Positions 41,844 to 50,810 of a stretch of DNA of 64,000 nucleotides are shown one piece after another. The position numbers and the translations under genes were made by a program. Source of the DNA: Enterovibrio gelatinilyticus (lineage in GTDB: Bacteria > Pseudomonadota > Gammaproteobacteria > Enterobacterales > Vibrionaceae); the NCBI RefSeq assembly GCF_028683095.1, contig NZ_JAJUBC010000029.1:1-64000 (forward strand), read 5' to 3'. How positions within the stretch are numbered: the stretch's first letter is position 1; every line of letters begins with the position of its first letter. The notes below the pieces were generated by a model that did not search any database, was not told the DNA's origin, and saw only the letters and a list, made by a program, of their open reading frames with translations.

Positions 41844-42779
41844 TTAGGCTCCTGTAAGGTGAAAAGGTTCGGTATGGGCGATGGGAACAATGGCTCCCGG
41901 AAATTGAATCACGACACCCGCGAGTGCATGACCAAGTTCTGCGCATTCTGTGGGGGACTGTTGAGTGAGATACCCCGCGAGAAAACCCGCAGCAAAGGAG
42001 TCTCCTGCCGCGCAAGTGTCGACTACGTTTGTCACATGCGTCGCTGACACTTCAACACGTTTGGCATCGGTTTGTAGATCGGAAATGACCACGCAAGGTT
42101 CGCTGCCTCGCTTAATAACAAGCTGCTCGCAACCAAAGGATTTACACCGTTCAACGATCTTGGTGTCACCCCAAATCAGCATGTCATCATCTTCAGTAAT
42201 TAACGCGACATCGGTATGGCGCAATATATCGCGATACCATTGTCTCGCTCGCGTTGCTGACCAAAGTTGCGGGCGAAAATTGTTATCAAAGAAAACGGTT
42301 TTGTTTTGTATCTTTAGTCGCTTAACACATAACAATAAACGGGCTTTGGCTTCGTCAGATAGAATCGCAAAGCTGATCCCGCTTAGGTAGAGCGCATCAA
42401 TGTCTTGGTTTTCTATGGCATGTTCAAGCGGCGAAATCGCGTCGAAATAATGTGTCGCTGCGCTGTCAGTGCGCCAGTAATGGAACGAACGCTCGCCGTG
42501 TTCATCGGTTTCGACGAGGTACAGCCCCGGATTTTTGTTGGGGACACGAGAGACAAGATCGGTATGAATGCCTTCACTGTGCCATGCAGTGAGCAGATCA
42601 TCGCTAAGAGCCTCCTCCCCAAGCCCCGTCGCATAGTGGATATTGATAGGGTGATGGGACAACAATCGAGCAAGATACAATGCCGTATTGAGTGTGTCGC
42701 CGCCGAAGGTTTTGTTCAGGGGCTTGCCGCTTAATTCGACCATGCATTCGCCAAAAAAGGCAATGTTCAATGTTCTCAT
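41844..42779 (-). CDS. kdgK: 2-keto-3-deoxygluconate kinase
   Basis: 311 residues from ATG 42779 (GGAG nine bases upstream). PfkB-family sugar kinase: FGECMVELSG, FGGDTLNTALYLARLL, and the C-terminal anion hole and base VDTCAAGDSFAAGFLAG (Asp in AAGDSF). It phosphorylates KDG to KDPG with ATP. Its place between RidA and eda makes KDG the very likely substrate. Confidence 0.9.
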   Translation of the reverse strand: MRTLNIAFFGECMVELSGKPLNKTFGGDTLNTALYLARLLSHHPINIHYATGLGEEALSDDLLTAWHSEGIHTDLVSRVPNKNPGLYLVETDEHGERSFHYWRTDSAATHYFDAISPLEHAIENQDIDALYLSGISFAILSDEAKARLLLCVKRLKIQNKTVFFDNNFRPQLWSATRARQWYRDILRHTDVALITEDDDMLIWGDTKIVERCKSFGCEQLVIKRGSEPCVVISDLQTDAKRVEVSATHVTNVVDTCAAGDSFAAGFLAGYLTQQSPTECAELGHALAGVVIQFPGAIVPIAHTEPFHLTGA

Positions 42780-42821
42780 CTTGCTCGACTCCGATCCCAT
42801 CTGCTTATTGATTCTTGCGGA

Positions 42822-43214
42822 TTACACGCGATCAGCGCGATAGCAAGTCACGTCGACTTCTACTTTCACATCAACAACAAGGTCGCACACCATGCAGATA
42901 CGTGCTGGTGGGTGTTCGCCAAAGAACTCTCTGAAGACTTTGTTGAATGATTGGAAATAACGCGAGTCCGTTAGCACCACTTTTACATGCACGACGTCGG
43001 CAAGGGTGTAGCCAGCTTCTTCCATGATATCGACACAGTTTTGGATAGCGAGACGAGACTGATCGACAATGCCCCCTTCCACCACCTCGCCGTCTGTCAT
43101 CGGTGTTTGGCCTGACACATAAAGGAAACCGCCCGCTTCTGTTGCTCGTGCGAACGGAAGGTGTTGTCCACCTGTGCCTGTGCCACCTTCGACACCGTAA
43201 CGTTTAATAGTCAT
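42822..43214 (-). CDS. RidA family enamine/imine deaminase
   Basis: 130 residues. ATEAGGFLYVSGQTP and EHPPARICMVCDLVVDVKVEVDVTCYRA match the Rid family; the Arg of PARICM is the catalytic position that holds the carboxylate. Rid proteins hydrolyse reactive enamine/imine intermediates released by PLP dehydratases. A PLP dehydratase of the D-serine type is encoded across the divergent promoter at 45779, so this protein probably helps turn its product into the keto acid and ammonia. It is 42 bases upstream of kdgK. Confidence 0.9.
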   Translation of the reverse strand: MTIKRYGVEGGTGTGGQHLPFARATEAGGFLYVSGQTPMTDGEVVEGGIVDQSRLAIQNCVDIMEEAGYTLADVVHVKVVLTDSRYFQSFNKVFREFFGEHPPARICMVCDLVVDVKVEVDVTCYRADRV

Positions 43215-43277
43215 GTTTGTTTCTCCAGATAGTTTGGTTATTAGGCTATGGGGCGTTATTGCGCGGTTATTGAGTGT

Positions 43278-44717
43278 CTATTTAATACTGCGAGCCAGAA
43301 AGCGCCCAGATCGGCTCAATACGCCCTGTTTTTCGGTATAGGCAATATTGCCATTAACGATGACCGCCAAGATCCCTTTTGCCGCAGCGATGGGATGGTC
43401 GTAGCTAGCCACGTCGGAAATCTCGTTTTTATCAAAGAGCACCAAGTCAGCGAAATTCCCTGTTTTAATTTCACCGCGCCCCGCTAATTGAAAGCGTGCT
43501 GCAGACAGCCCTGTCATCTTGTGAATCGCGGTTTCAAGCGAGAAAATGTTGCGTTCTCGGCTGTAGTAGCCCAACACGCGAGGGAAAGCACCCCATAAAC
43601 GCGGATGTGGATGCGGGTCGTTGGGCAAGCCATCAGAGCCAATCATGGTGAGCTTATATTTCAGGACACGCTCAACATCTGCTTCATCCATACAGTGGTA
43701 TACCGCGCCTGCGGGTTGCAGTGCTTGGGCGGCGTCCATCAATGGCAGATCCATATCTTGAGCGACTTGTTTGAGTAGTTTGCCCGCATGTTCGGGCAAG
43801 GAGTCACTCCACGTGATGAAAATATCGATATCATCGGTGACTTGTTTCAAGTCGAGCGTGGAAGAGCTAGCCGAGTAGGGATAGCAGTCGCAGGCAATGT
43901 CCTGGTGTGCTGATGCACTGTCCATTTTTTTCAGTACATCATGGGTGCGGCCCCAGTTACCTGCTCCTGCACATTTTAGGTGTGAGATGATCACTGGCAC
44001 TTTGGCTTTTTGGCCGACGCGAAAGGCTTCATCCATCGCACCTAAAATACCTTCGAACTCGGTACGCATGTGAGTGGTATAGATGCCGCCAAACTCGGAG
44101 AGCTCCATAGCGAGTTGCTGCACTTCTTCTTCTGGTGAAGATTTTGCGCTGGCATAGGCGAGTCCGCTGCTCAGACCAAGAGCTCCTTGTTCTAATGCTT
44201 CACGGAGTGTTTTACGCATTTGGGCAATTTGCTCATTCGTTGCACCGGTAAACAAATCGTCCATGACATTGTTTCTAAGGGTCGTGTGCCCGACGAGCGC
44301 AGCCACATTGACAGCAGGCTCGGCGTTAGTCACGGCTTTGGCATAGGATGCAAACGTCGGATATTGAAAGTCTGTTTGTTTACCCAATAGGTTCATTGGG
44401 TCAGGCGGCGCTGCAGTGAGCGTGGCAGGGGAGGCACTAATGCCACAGTTTCCCACTATCGTGGTGGTGATGCCTTGGCTGATTTTCGGTAAGCATTCTG
44501 GTAGCCGGATAACGTTAGTATCGTCATGGGTGTGTACATCGATAAAGCCGGGTGCGAGCACTTTGCTTTGTGCATCAATGTCGGTCGGAGCTTGCACGCG
44601 AGAAAGGTCGCCGATAAAGGCGATCTTGTCGTTTTCAATGCCCACATCCGCTGAGTATGCTGGCGCATTCGTTCCATCAATAATGGTGGCGTGACGAATG
44701 ATGATATCAAGCTGCAT
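43278..44717 (-). CDS. N-acyl-D-amino-acid deacylase family amidohydrolase
   Basis: 479 residues. Amidohydrolase metal site HTHDD near residue 70, GNCGISASP (Cys metal ligand of D-aminoacylases), TTHMRTEFEG, VISHLKCAGAGNWG and MIGSDGLPNDPHPHPRLWGAFPRVLG. D-aminoacylases remove acyl groups from N-acyl-D-amino acids. In this locus the product must feed a D-amino-acid dehydratase and KDG kinase, which suggests N-acetyl-D-glucosaminate as the substrate. That specific substrate is inference; N-acetyl-D-serine or similar compounds are alternatives, but they would not need KDG enzymes. Confidence 0.88.
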   Translation of the reverse strand: MQLDIIIRHATIIDGTNAPAYSADVGIENDKIAFIGDLSRVQAPTDIDAQSKVLAPGFIDVHTHDDTNVIRLPECLPKISQGITTTIVGNCGISASPATLTAAPPDPMNLLGKQTDFQYPTFASYAKAVTNAEPAVNVAALVGHTTLRNNVMDDLFTGATNEQIAQMRKTLREALEQGALGLSSGLAYASAKSSPEEEVQQLAMELSEFGGIYTTHMRTEFEGILGAMDEAFRVGQKAKVPVIISHLKCAGAGNWGRTHDVLKKMDSASAHQDIACDCYPYSASSSTLDLKQVTDDIDIFITWSDSLPEHAGKLLKQVAQDMDLPLMDAAQALQPAGAVYHCMDEADVERVLKYKLTMIGSDGLPNDPHPHPRLWGAFPRVLGYYSRERNIFSLETAIHKMTGLSAARFQLAGRGEIKTGNFADLVLFDKNEISDVASYDHPIAAAKGILAVIVNGNIAYTEKQGVLSRSGRFLARSIK

Positions 44718-44746
44718 CTTGGTTTCTGTTCCTTTCTAAATACGCG

Positions 44747-45610
44747 CTAATCACCTAGCGGCTGTCTATCTACGCCTCCGCGATGAGCATCTAGCGCGAG
44801 TTTTAGTCGGCGAAGACGGTCTCTTGAGCGGCGTTTGTGGCTCACGGCCAATTCCATGGCAAGAACATCAATTAACGCAAGCATGGCGTAACGTGAAGCA
44901 GATGGTTTATAAATAAAATCAGTTTCTTGTGTCACGATAGGGAAAACCAAATCGCTGATATTCGCAAGCGGTGAACCCTCGGCAGTGATGGCAATAATCT
45001 TCACGCCGTATTGCTTCGCTAACTCGGCAGTCTCAACAATGGTCGGCGTGAAGCCAGTGGTCGACATCATCACTAACACATCATTCTTATCGGCAGTCGA
45101 GGCGACCATTCTGACTAACAAGCCATCGTTATACGCGACCACGGGGTAGCCTAATCGGAAAATACGGTGCTGGAATTCTTGTGCGCCCATCGTAGAGCCG
45201 CCGCCCATGCCAATAGAAATAATTTGTCGTGCACCGTGTAACCATTCAACAGCAAGTTTAACGTCTTCTTCTTTAAGAATTTTTCGATTGATATCCATGG
45301 TGTGTTTAATGGACTCATAAACCCCTTGAACACCTGTCGTGTCGATAGGGTCATCGATAAAACGCGAACCAACAGCCAGTGATTGTGCCAGTTTGATTTT
45401 TAAATCGCGGACGTTCTTACATCCCACGGCTTTAGCAAATCGAGTGATTGTGGCTTCACTGACTCCTGCGCTGTTTGCCAGTTGTGTAATGCTGGCATTC
45501 GCTGCCATCGATAAGTCATCCATAATGAGCGTGGCAACTTTCTTTTCGGCATCTCTTAACGCGTTAAAACGCTCTGAAATACAAGAAATAATATCGATTT
45601 CAATGGGCAT
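44747..45610 (-). CDS. RpiR family transcriptional regulator
   Basis: 287 residues from ATG 45610, preceded by AGGTGA. HTH region 1-80 (MAANASITQLANSAGVSEATITRFAKAVGCKNVRDLK) and SIS sugar-phosphate-binding domain about 115-255 (IISIGMGGGSTMGAQEFQHRIFRLG, MSTTGFTPTIVETAELAKQYGVKIIAITAEGSPLA). Such regulators sense a phosphorylated sugar, here perhaps KDPG. It is the first gene of the leftward operon and shares a divergent promoter region (45611-45778) with the dehydratase, so it probably controls both arms. Confidence 0.92.
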   Translation of the reverse strand: MPIEIDIISCISERFNALRDAEKKVATLIMDDLSMAANASITQLANSAGVSEATITRFAKAVGCKNVRDLKIKLAQSLAVGSRFIDDPIDTTGVQGVYESIKHTMDINRKILKEEDVKLAVEWLHGARQIISIGMGGGSTMGAQEFQHRIFRLGYPVVAYNDGLLVRMVASTADKNDVLVMMSTTGFTPTIVETAELAKQYGVKIIAITAEGSPLANISDLVFPIVTQETDFIYKPSASRYAMLALIDVLAMELAVSHKRRSRDRLRRLKLALDAHRGGVDRQPLGD

Positions 45611-45778
45611 AACGTTCACCTGTTCGTTGAGCAAATACTAGATTTACTGCAAAAATAAAAAAGTGAGAAAGCGCACATTTGGCGCGGTAATGTTTGATAG
45701 TTTCTAACATGGGAAATACTGTAACGCACAATGAAGCCAGTTTCCACAGGCTTGTAGGTCATGTTTGGAGAATTTGAT

Positions 45779-47044
45779 ATGGACGATAAAAAGCAAACTT
45801 GTGATAGTAATTTTCAGGCTGCGGACGCGGAGACCTTTCCTTTTGGTACAAAAGGTGTGCCTATTGGACGCCAAAAGCAAGGCCGTTATTCGCTAAAAGA
45901 CGAGCAGGTGAGCTTGCCTTGCGCCGTTGTCAGACAAGGTGCGATTGAAAATAACCTGCAATGGATGCAGTCGTTTGCCCATCATCACCATGTCAAACTC
46001 TGCCCTCATGGCAAAACCACCATGTCCCCTGATTTGTTCAAACAACAACTTGAAGAAGGAGCCTGGGGGCTGACCGTGGCTTCACCAGCACAAGCCGAAG
46101 TTGCTGTAATGGCGGGGGCGACAAACATCATTATTGCAAACCAAGTGGTCGGTAATGTGAACATGCAGATGGTCGCTGAGCTTATCAAGCAATATGGCGT
46201 GGTGGTGTACGCCTGTGTAGATAGTTTGAGCAATGTGCATTCATGGCAGGCCATTGCTGAACAAGAACAGGTGACGGTCCCACTGTTTATTGAGTTAGGT
46301 GTGCAGGGTGGACGATGTGGCTGTCGACATGCAGAGGATGTTCATGCGATCGCCGCGGAAATTCAAGCCTCGCCCCATCTTTCTTTGAGAGGGATTGAAG
46401 TTTATGAAGGTGTCATCAATGGTGAGCATGCAGAGCAAGATATTCGTCAATTCTTGCAGCTGGCGATTTCATTACTTGAAGCACTGAAGTCCAAATATGC
46501 GTTGAAAGAAGCTATCGTTTCCGGTGCAGGCTCTGCGTGGTATGACGTGGTTGCTGAAGAGTTCAACGCGCTAAATGGGATAACGGGTGTAATTCGCCCT
46601 GGCTGCTATGCGATTCATGACACGGGTATTTATGAGAGTGCGCAAAACCAGGTTCAAGCGCGCGCGAGTGCGAGCCAAGGTGTTGCTTGCGATATTAGCG
46701 GCGATCTTGTGTCGTCGTTAGAGGTATGGGCGCACGTGGTTTCTGTGCCCGAAGACGGTAAGGTGATTGTTGGTATTGGTAAACGAGATGTCGCCTTTGA
46801 TGCGGGCTTACCGACGATTGAACGCTTGATTCGTGAAGGGGTAGAGCAGCCGTTACCCGTAATGACTGCCACCAAAGTGATGGATCAACACATGTTCGTG
46901 GAAGCGCCTAATGGCGGATTGAACGTGGGGGATATTGTGGTGATGTCTACGTCTCATCCTTGCCTAACGTTCGATAAATGGCGCTTTATCGGTGTTGTTG
47001 ATGAGCAAGATTGCGTGGTTAATTGGATGCCTACGTGCTTTTAG
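45779..47044 (+). CDS. D-serine-dehydratase-like fold-III PLP enzyme
   Basis: 421 residues from ATG 45779, eight bases after GGAG. The alanine-racemase-type barrel has the PLP lysine in LCPHGKTTMSP. The C-terminal STSHPCLTFDKWR keeps the His-x-Cys zinc pair of D-serine dehydratases, whereas D-threonine aldolases of the same family usually have His-x-Asp. This supports removal of water and ammonia from a D-configured 2-amino-3-hydroxy acid. With KDG kinase and KDPG aldolase in the locus, the best fitting substrate is D-glucosaminate, giving KDG. D-serine or D-threonine remain alternatives. Confidence 0.85.
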   Translation: MDDKKQTCDSNFQAADAETFPFGTKGVPIGRQKQGRYSLKDEQVSLPCAVVRQGAIENNLQWMQSFAHHHHVKLCPHGKTTMSPDLFKQQLEEGAWGLTVASPAQAEVAVMAGATNIIIANQVVGNVNMQMVAELIKQYGVVVYACVDSLSNVHSWQAIAEQEQVTVPLFIELGVQGGRCGCRHAEDVHAIAAEIQASPHLSLRGIEVYEGVINGEHAEQDIRQFLQLAISLLEALKSKYALKEAIVSGAGSAWYDVVAEEFNALNGITGVIRPGCYAIHDTGIYESAQNQVQARASASQGVACDISGDLVSSLEVWAHVVSVPEDGKVIVGIGKRDVAFDAGLPTIERLIREGVEQPLPVMTATKVMDQHMFVEAPNGGLNVGDIVVMSTSHPCLTFDKWRFIGVVDEQDCVVNWMPTCF

Positions 47045-47109
47045 TCGACAGCGATGTTGATTAGTGCATCACCTTAGCTAAAACCACCTCATTCGTTACA
47101 ATATTTATC

Positions 47110-47132
47110 AAGCTGGCATCGCCGGCTTTTTT
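47110..47132 (+). terminator. Terminator after dehydratase gene
   Basis: AAGCTGGC (47110-47117), ATC, GCCGGCTT (47121-47128), T run to 47132. The 47045-47500 gap otherwise shows only AT-rich sequence with near-repeated TTTTCAAACAT/TTTTTCAACAT at about 47260-47280, probably the TRAP operon promoter region. Confidence 0.8.
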
Positions 47133-47500
47133 GTGTTCGCGGTGAGCAAGTTCAAATTCCCTTCAAAAAAAACGACCGAATAATTAGGTTACTTTCTGCC
47201 AAATTTTGTATTCAGTACGGGTAACTCGCTGTTTTTCATCACTGGCGAGAATGTTATTTTCAAACATGGTTTTTCAACATCACTTTTTCCGTGATTTATT
47301 AATTTGTATTTTAATCAGTGCTTTACGTTTGCAATTAGGTAAATATGTTTGAAAGTATCACGCATTGCTGGTTTTGTGAGCTCCGTCGTATTTGCTGGCA
47401 ACGTAAATTGTTATGGTGAAAAAATCAACTGTAAGGCCATTGTAAATACATGGTTAATCTCTTTGAGGGGAGAGCAGTCAGAAGGAAGGACTGAAGGTTT

Positions 47501-48034
47501 ATGACATTACCCAACAACATCATTACGACAACGAAGAATCGGCTTAATAAAGCCAATCAGATGTGTGTCGCTATCTTAACCACGCTGCTGATATTGGACG
47601 TATGGGTTGGTGTATTAGATCGCTATGTTCTAAAGCTTCAACTGGTGTGGGTAGAGGAAATGGCGCGTTATCTGATGATATGGGCCATCTTAATGGCCGT
47701 GCCTTGTTGCACTGCGGGTCGCGAACATATGGGGCTCGAATTTGTCACCGCGCGTTTCCCTGACATGGTTCAGAAAGTCATTAAGCTTTGTGTTGGCGCG
47801 TTAACGTGCGCTTTCTTCTTCTACATTGCCTATCTCGGCTATGCCTTTACGGAAAAAGGTATGCATCAACTTTCCACTGTCTTTGCTATGCCAATGTCCT
47901 ATGCCTATGCCGTGATCCCAGTAACCTTTGCTTTAGCGGGTATTCAAGCATTTCTTGTATGGCTTGAGGACTGGTACGCACTCAAATTATATCTGTCTGA
48001 TGGTTCCGACCACTTGCAAGGAAATCGCTCATGA
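47501..48034 (+). CDS. TRAP transporter small permease (DctQ)
   Basis: 177 residues with four membrane helices. LVWVEEMARYLMIWAILMAVPCC is the DctQ signature, followed by REHMGLEFV. It forms the membrane complex with DctM for sodium-driven uptake of acids. GAAGG lies just before the ATG, and the stop overlaps the DctM start (ATGA). Confidence 0.93.
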   Translation: MTLPNNIITTTKNRLNKANQMCVAILTTLLILDVWVGVLDRYVLKLQLVWVEEMARYLMIWAILMAVPCCTAGREHMGLEFVTARFPDMVQKVIKLCVGALTCAFFFYIAYLGYAFTEKGMHQLSTVFAMPMSYAYAVIPVTFALAGIQAFLVWLEDWYALKLYLSDGSDHLQGNRS

Positions 48035-49305
48035 TTGGTTTATTGTTCGCCGGGCTAATGTTGCTGGGAGCGCCTATCGCAGTTGCGCTGGGTGTCGCGG
48101 GGCTTGTCGGTATGCATGAAATTGGTGGAGCTCACTTTGCCTCACTGGCACCGAGTAAAATTTTTAACGGGCTAAATATTTTCCCATTTCTAGCGATGCC
48201 ATTTTTCATTCTTGCGGGTGAAATTATGAATCACACTGGCATTACGAATCGTTTGGTGAACCTTTCAGAGGCTTTGGTGGGGCACTTCCGGGGCGGGCTC
48301 GCTCATTCAAACATGGTGGCATCGGTGTTCTTTTCCGGCATTACGGGATCGGCGACGGCTGACGCCGCAGCATTTGGTCGCACATTAGTGCCTGCAATGG
48401 TTAAACAAGGTTATAGCAAAGATTACGCCTGTGCAGTGACCGCTGCCGGCTCGATCATTGGCCCGACTATTCCACCTTCGGGTTTGATGGTGGTTTATGG
48501 TTCGCTCATGGGTGTCTCGATAGGCGGTTTATTTGCCACGGGTATTCTGCCGGGCTTGTTGGTGTGTTTTGTTTGTATGGCCATCATTGGGGCGATGGGT
48601 AAGCGAAAAAATCTGCCTAAAATCAATAAGCAAGCATCACTCGCTGTCGTGCTCGATCACTTTAAGAACTCTCTGTTGGCATTGCTGATGCCGATTATTA
48701 TTCTCGGCGGCATCGTATTCGGCATTGTTACGCCAACGGAAGCGGCGTCCATTGCTGTCGCTTATGCGTTGATTGTTGGTACTTTTATTTACCGCAACCT
48801 TACGTTCAAAGCGCTGTACCAAATGATCATTCGTACATCGCAAATATCCGCGGTGATTTACCTCATCATTGGGTCAGCATCCATTCTCGGCTGGTGGCTG
48901 AGCTTCAATCAAATCCCACAGATGATCGCAGACATGTTCATTTCACTGTCTGACAATCCTGATGTGATCCTCGCCTTGATTATTGTTCTTTTACTGACAG
49001 TAGGAATGATCATGGATATCAATGTGATGCTGGTAATTTTGGCACCCATTTTGATTCCGCTTACAGCAGAAATTGGCATGGATCCACTCCATGCGGGCAT
49101 CGTATTTATTCTGGCGTTGAATATCTCCCTGATGACCCCACCGATTGGCGCCTGTCTGTTCGTTCTTTCGTCCGTCACTGGCGCCAAAATAGAAGGGATA
49201 TCTAAAGAGTTGATGCCGTTTCTCATCGGCCAATTAGTGCTTCTTTTCGGCATTGCTTTTCTACCCGATATTGTCTTGTTTATCCCAAGATGGCTTGGGT
49301 ACTAA
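48031..49305 (+). CDS. TRAP transporter large permease (DctM)
   Basis: 424 residues with about twelve membrane helices. Signatures include PFLAMPFFILAGEIMNHTGITNRLV, FSGITGSATADAAAFGRTLVPAM, GSIIGPTIPPSGLMVVYG and the late MTPPIGACLFVLSSVTGAKIEGI. It carries the substrate across the inner membrane with sodium. The linkage to the KDG operon suggests a sugar acid such as N-acetylglucosaminate. Confidence 0.95.
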   Translation: MIGLLFAGLMLLGAPIAVALGVAGLVGMHEIGGAHFASLAPSKIFNGLNIFPFLAMPFFILAGEIMNHTGITNRLVNLSEALVGHFRGGLAHSNMVASVFFSGITGSATADAAAFGRTLVPAMVKQGYSKDYACAVTAAGSIIGPTIPPSGLMVVYGSLMGVSIGGLFATGILPGLLVCFVCMAIIGAMGKRKNLPKINKQASLAVVLDHFKNSLLALLMPIIILGGIVFGIVTPTEAASIAVAYALIVGTFIYRNLTFKALYQMIIRTSQISAVIYLIIGSASILGWWLSFNQIPQMIADMFISLSDNPDVILALIIVLLLTVGMIMDINVMLVILAPILIPLTAEIGMDPLHAGIVFILALNISLMTPPIGACLFVLSSVTGAKIEGISKELMPFLIGQLVLLFGIAFLPDIVLFIPRWLGY

Positions 49306-49429
49306 GACATGTTGGCTATGCAACACAGAAATATAAGCGCACTGCGCATGAACCAAAACACATAAGTAGACATTGAGTAACGGAAATACCTGATAGATGA
49401 CAATCAAATTTCATAGTCACGGAGTCAAT

Positions 49430-50482
49430 ATGAAAACACTAACTAAAACACTTGTTGCTACTGCGCTTGCTGCCAGTCTAGTCACCGCCCCTTTCGCAAT
49501 GGCAACCAAGGTGTTACGCATTGGTCACGATAACAAAGCAGACATGATGGAAAACCCTGCTCATGCGTTCACGGGTGTATTTAAGAACATTGTCGAAACA
49601 GCGACGAATGGGGAGATTACCGTACAGGTTTTCCCGAGCAATCAATTGGGTAATGCCAAAGAACATATCCAAATGGTACGAGATGGCCAACTTCAGGGCA
49701 CGCTGTCTCCGGTTGGCCCTTTAGCGGGTTATTACCCTCGTATTGGTGTGCTTGATGTGCCTTTTGCCTTCGACAACAACGCATCGACCTATGAAGTGTT
49801 GGACGGCAAATTTGGTCAAACGCTAGCGGGTGATATTGAAGCGGAAATGAAAGACGTGAAAGTGCTAGGTTTCCCGGATACAGGCGGTTTCTTTTCAGTG
49901 ACAAACTCTAAGCGCCCAATTAAAGAACTGGAAGATTTTAAAGGCCTGCGCATTCGCACAATGACATTGCCAACCCACCAAAAAATCATTCAGTCTCTGG
50001 GGGCGGAAGCCTATCCCTTGTCTTGGGGCGAGGTGTATTCATCGCTACAAACTGGCGTGATCGATGGTCAGATGAACCCAGTGCCAACCGTATCATTTGC
50101 GAAGTTTAATGAAGTGCAACAATACCTAACGCTAACCAACCACTTGTTTGCCCCGTACACTTTCATGGTCAACAAAGACTTTTACGACAGCTTGACTGAC
50201 AATGAGAAGAAGATTGTTGCAGACGCTGTTGAGATCGCCCTAAGTGCTAACCGCGGTCTATCTCGCTTAATTGAAGCTTCTGATGATCGTGGTATTGCTG
50301 GTTTGAGCAAAAAAATGAAAATTAATGCACTGACGGACGAACAACGTCAATCCATGCGTGAGGCAACTCAGCCAGCCGTAAAAGCCTACATCAAAGAAAC
50401 ACATGGCGCGAAGGGCGAAGAGTTACTTAACTTGTTCCTTGTGGAAGTAGATAAAGCGAACCAATCGACTTATTTGCAGTAA
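49430..50482 (+). CDS. TRAP transporter periplasmic binding protein (DctP)
   Basis: 350 residues from ATG 49430, preceded by GGAG. The signal peptide is MKTLTKTLVATALAASLVTA through FAMA. DctP features: VLRIGHDNKADMMENPAHAF, GEITVQVFPSNQLGNAKEHIQMVRDG, LRIRTMTLPTHQKIIQSLGAEAYPLSW (carboxylate-binding Arg), and GEVYSSLQTGVIDGQMNPV. It delivers an organic acid to DctQM. The ligand is inferred from neighbours only. Confidence 0.94.
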   Translation: MKTLTKTLVATALAASLVTAPFAMATKVLRIGHDNKADMMENPAHAFTGVFKNIVETATNGEITVQVFPSNQLGNAKEHIQMVRDGQLQGTLSPVGPLAGYYPRIGVLDVPFAFDNNASTYEVLDGKFGQTLAGDIEAEMKDVKVLGFPDTGGFFSVTNSKRPIKELEDFKGLRIRTMTLPTHQKIIQSLGAEAYPLSWGEVYSSLQTGVIDGQMNPVPTVSFAKFNEVQQYLTLTNHLFAPYTFMVNKDFYDSLTDNEKKIVADAVEIALSANRGLSRLIEASDDRGIAGLSKKMKINALTDEQRQSMREATQPAVKAYIKETHGAKGEELLNLFLVEVDKANQSTYLQ

Positions 50483-50507
50483 CGCTCATATCGCGAACTT
50501 GATTGGC

Positions 50508-50560
50508 CTTCAATCACTGTGATTGAAGTGAAATAGAGCCCTAACTTCGGTTGGGGTTTT
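50508..50560 (+). terminator. Terminator region after TRAP operon
   Basis: A perfect palindrome CTTCAATCACTGTGATTGAA begins at 50508. It is followed by a rho-independent hairpin CCCTAAC (50539-50545), UUCG tetraloop, GTTGGGG (50550-50556), TTTT. The UUCG loop makes this second stem especially stable. Confidence 0.88.
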
Positions 50561-50625
50561 GCGAAATATAGGGATGACGAAAAGCCCAGCTTTACATCAC
50601 TGATAGATATAAATATGACGAGAAA

Positions 50626-50692
50626 ACTTGCAATCTACAAGTCATTGAAGCCATCGTTTGCGCGACACTTACCCACAGAAACTGTGCATAAA
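50626..50692 (+). repeat. Second dispersed repeat, copy 1
   Basis: ACTTGCAATC, then CATTGAAGCCATCG and CACAGAAA in the same order, recur at 57735-57800. It fills the gap between the TRAP operon and the chemoreceptor. The end (TTACCCACAGAAACTGTGCA) resembles a DnaA box with a nearby inverted half. Confidence 0.65.
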
Positions 50693-50810
50693 ATAAGCGG
50701 TTTCTGAGGCATTAAATCAGACGCTTACGCTAGCTAGGTGCAGGCGAATAGGTGGTTTACACATTCGCACTGTTGGCTTGTGTGGGTCGCAATAGCGGCG
50801 GCAGTGCGCA

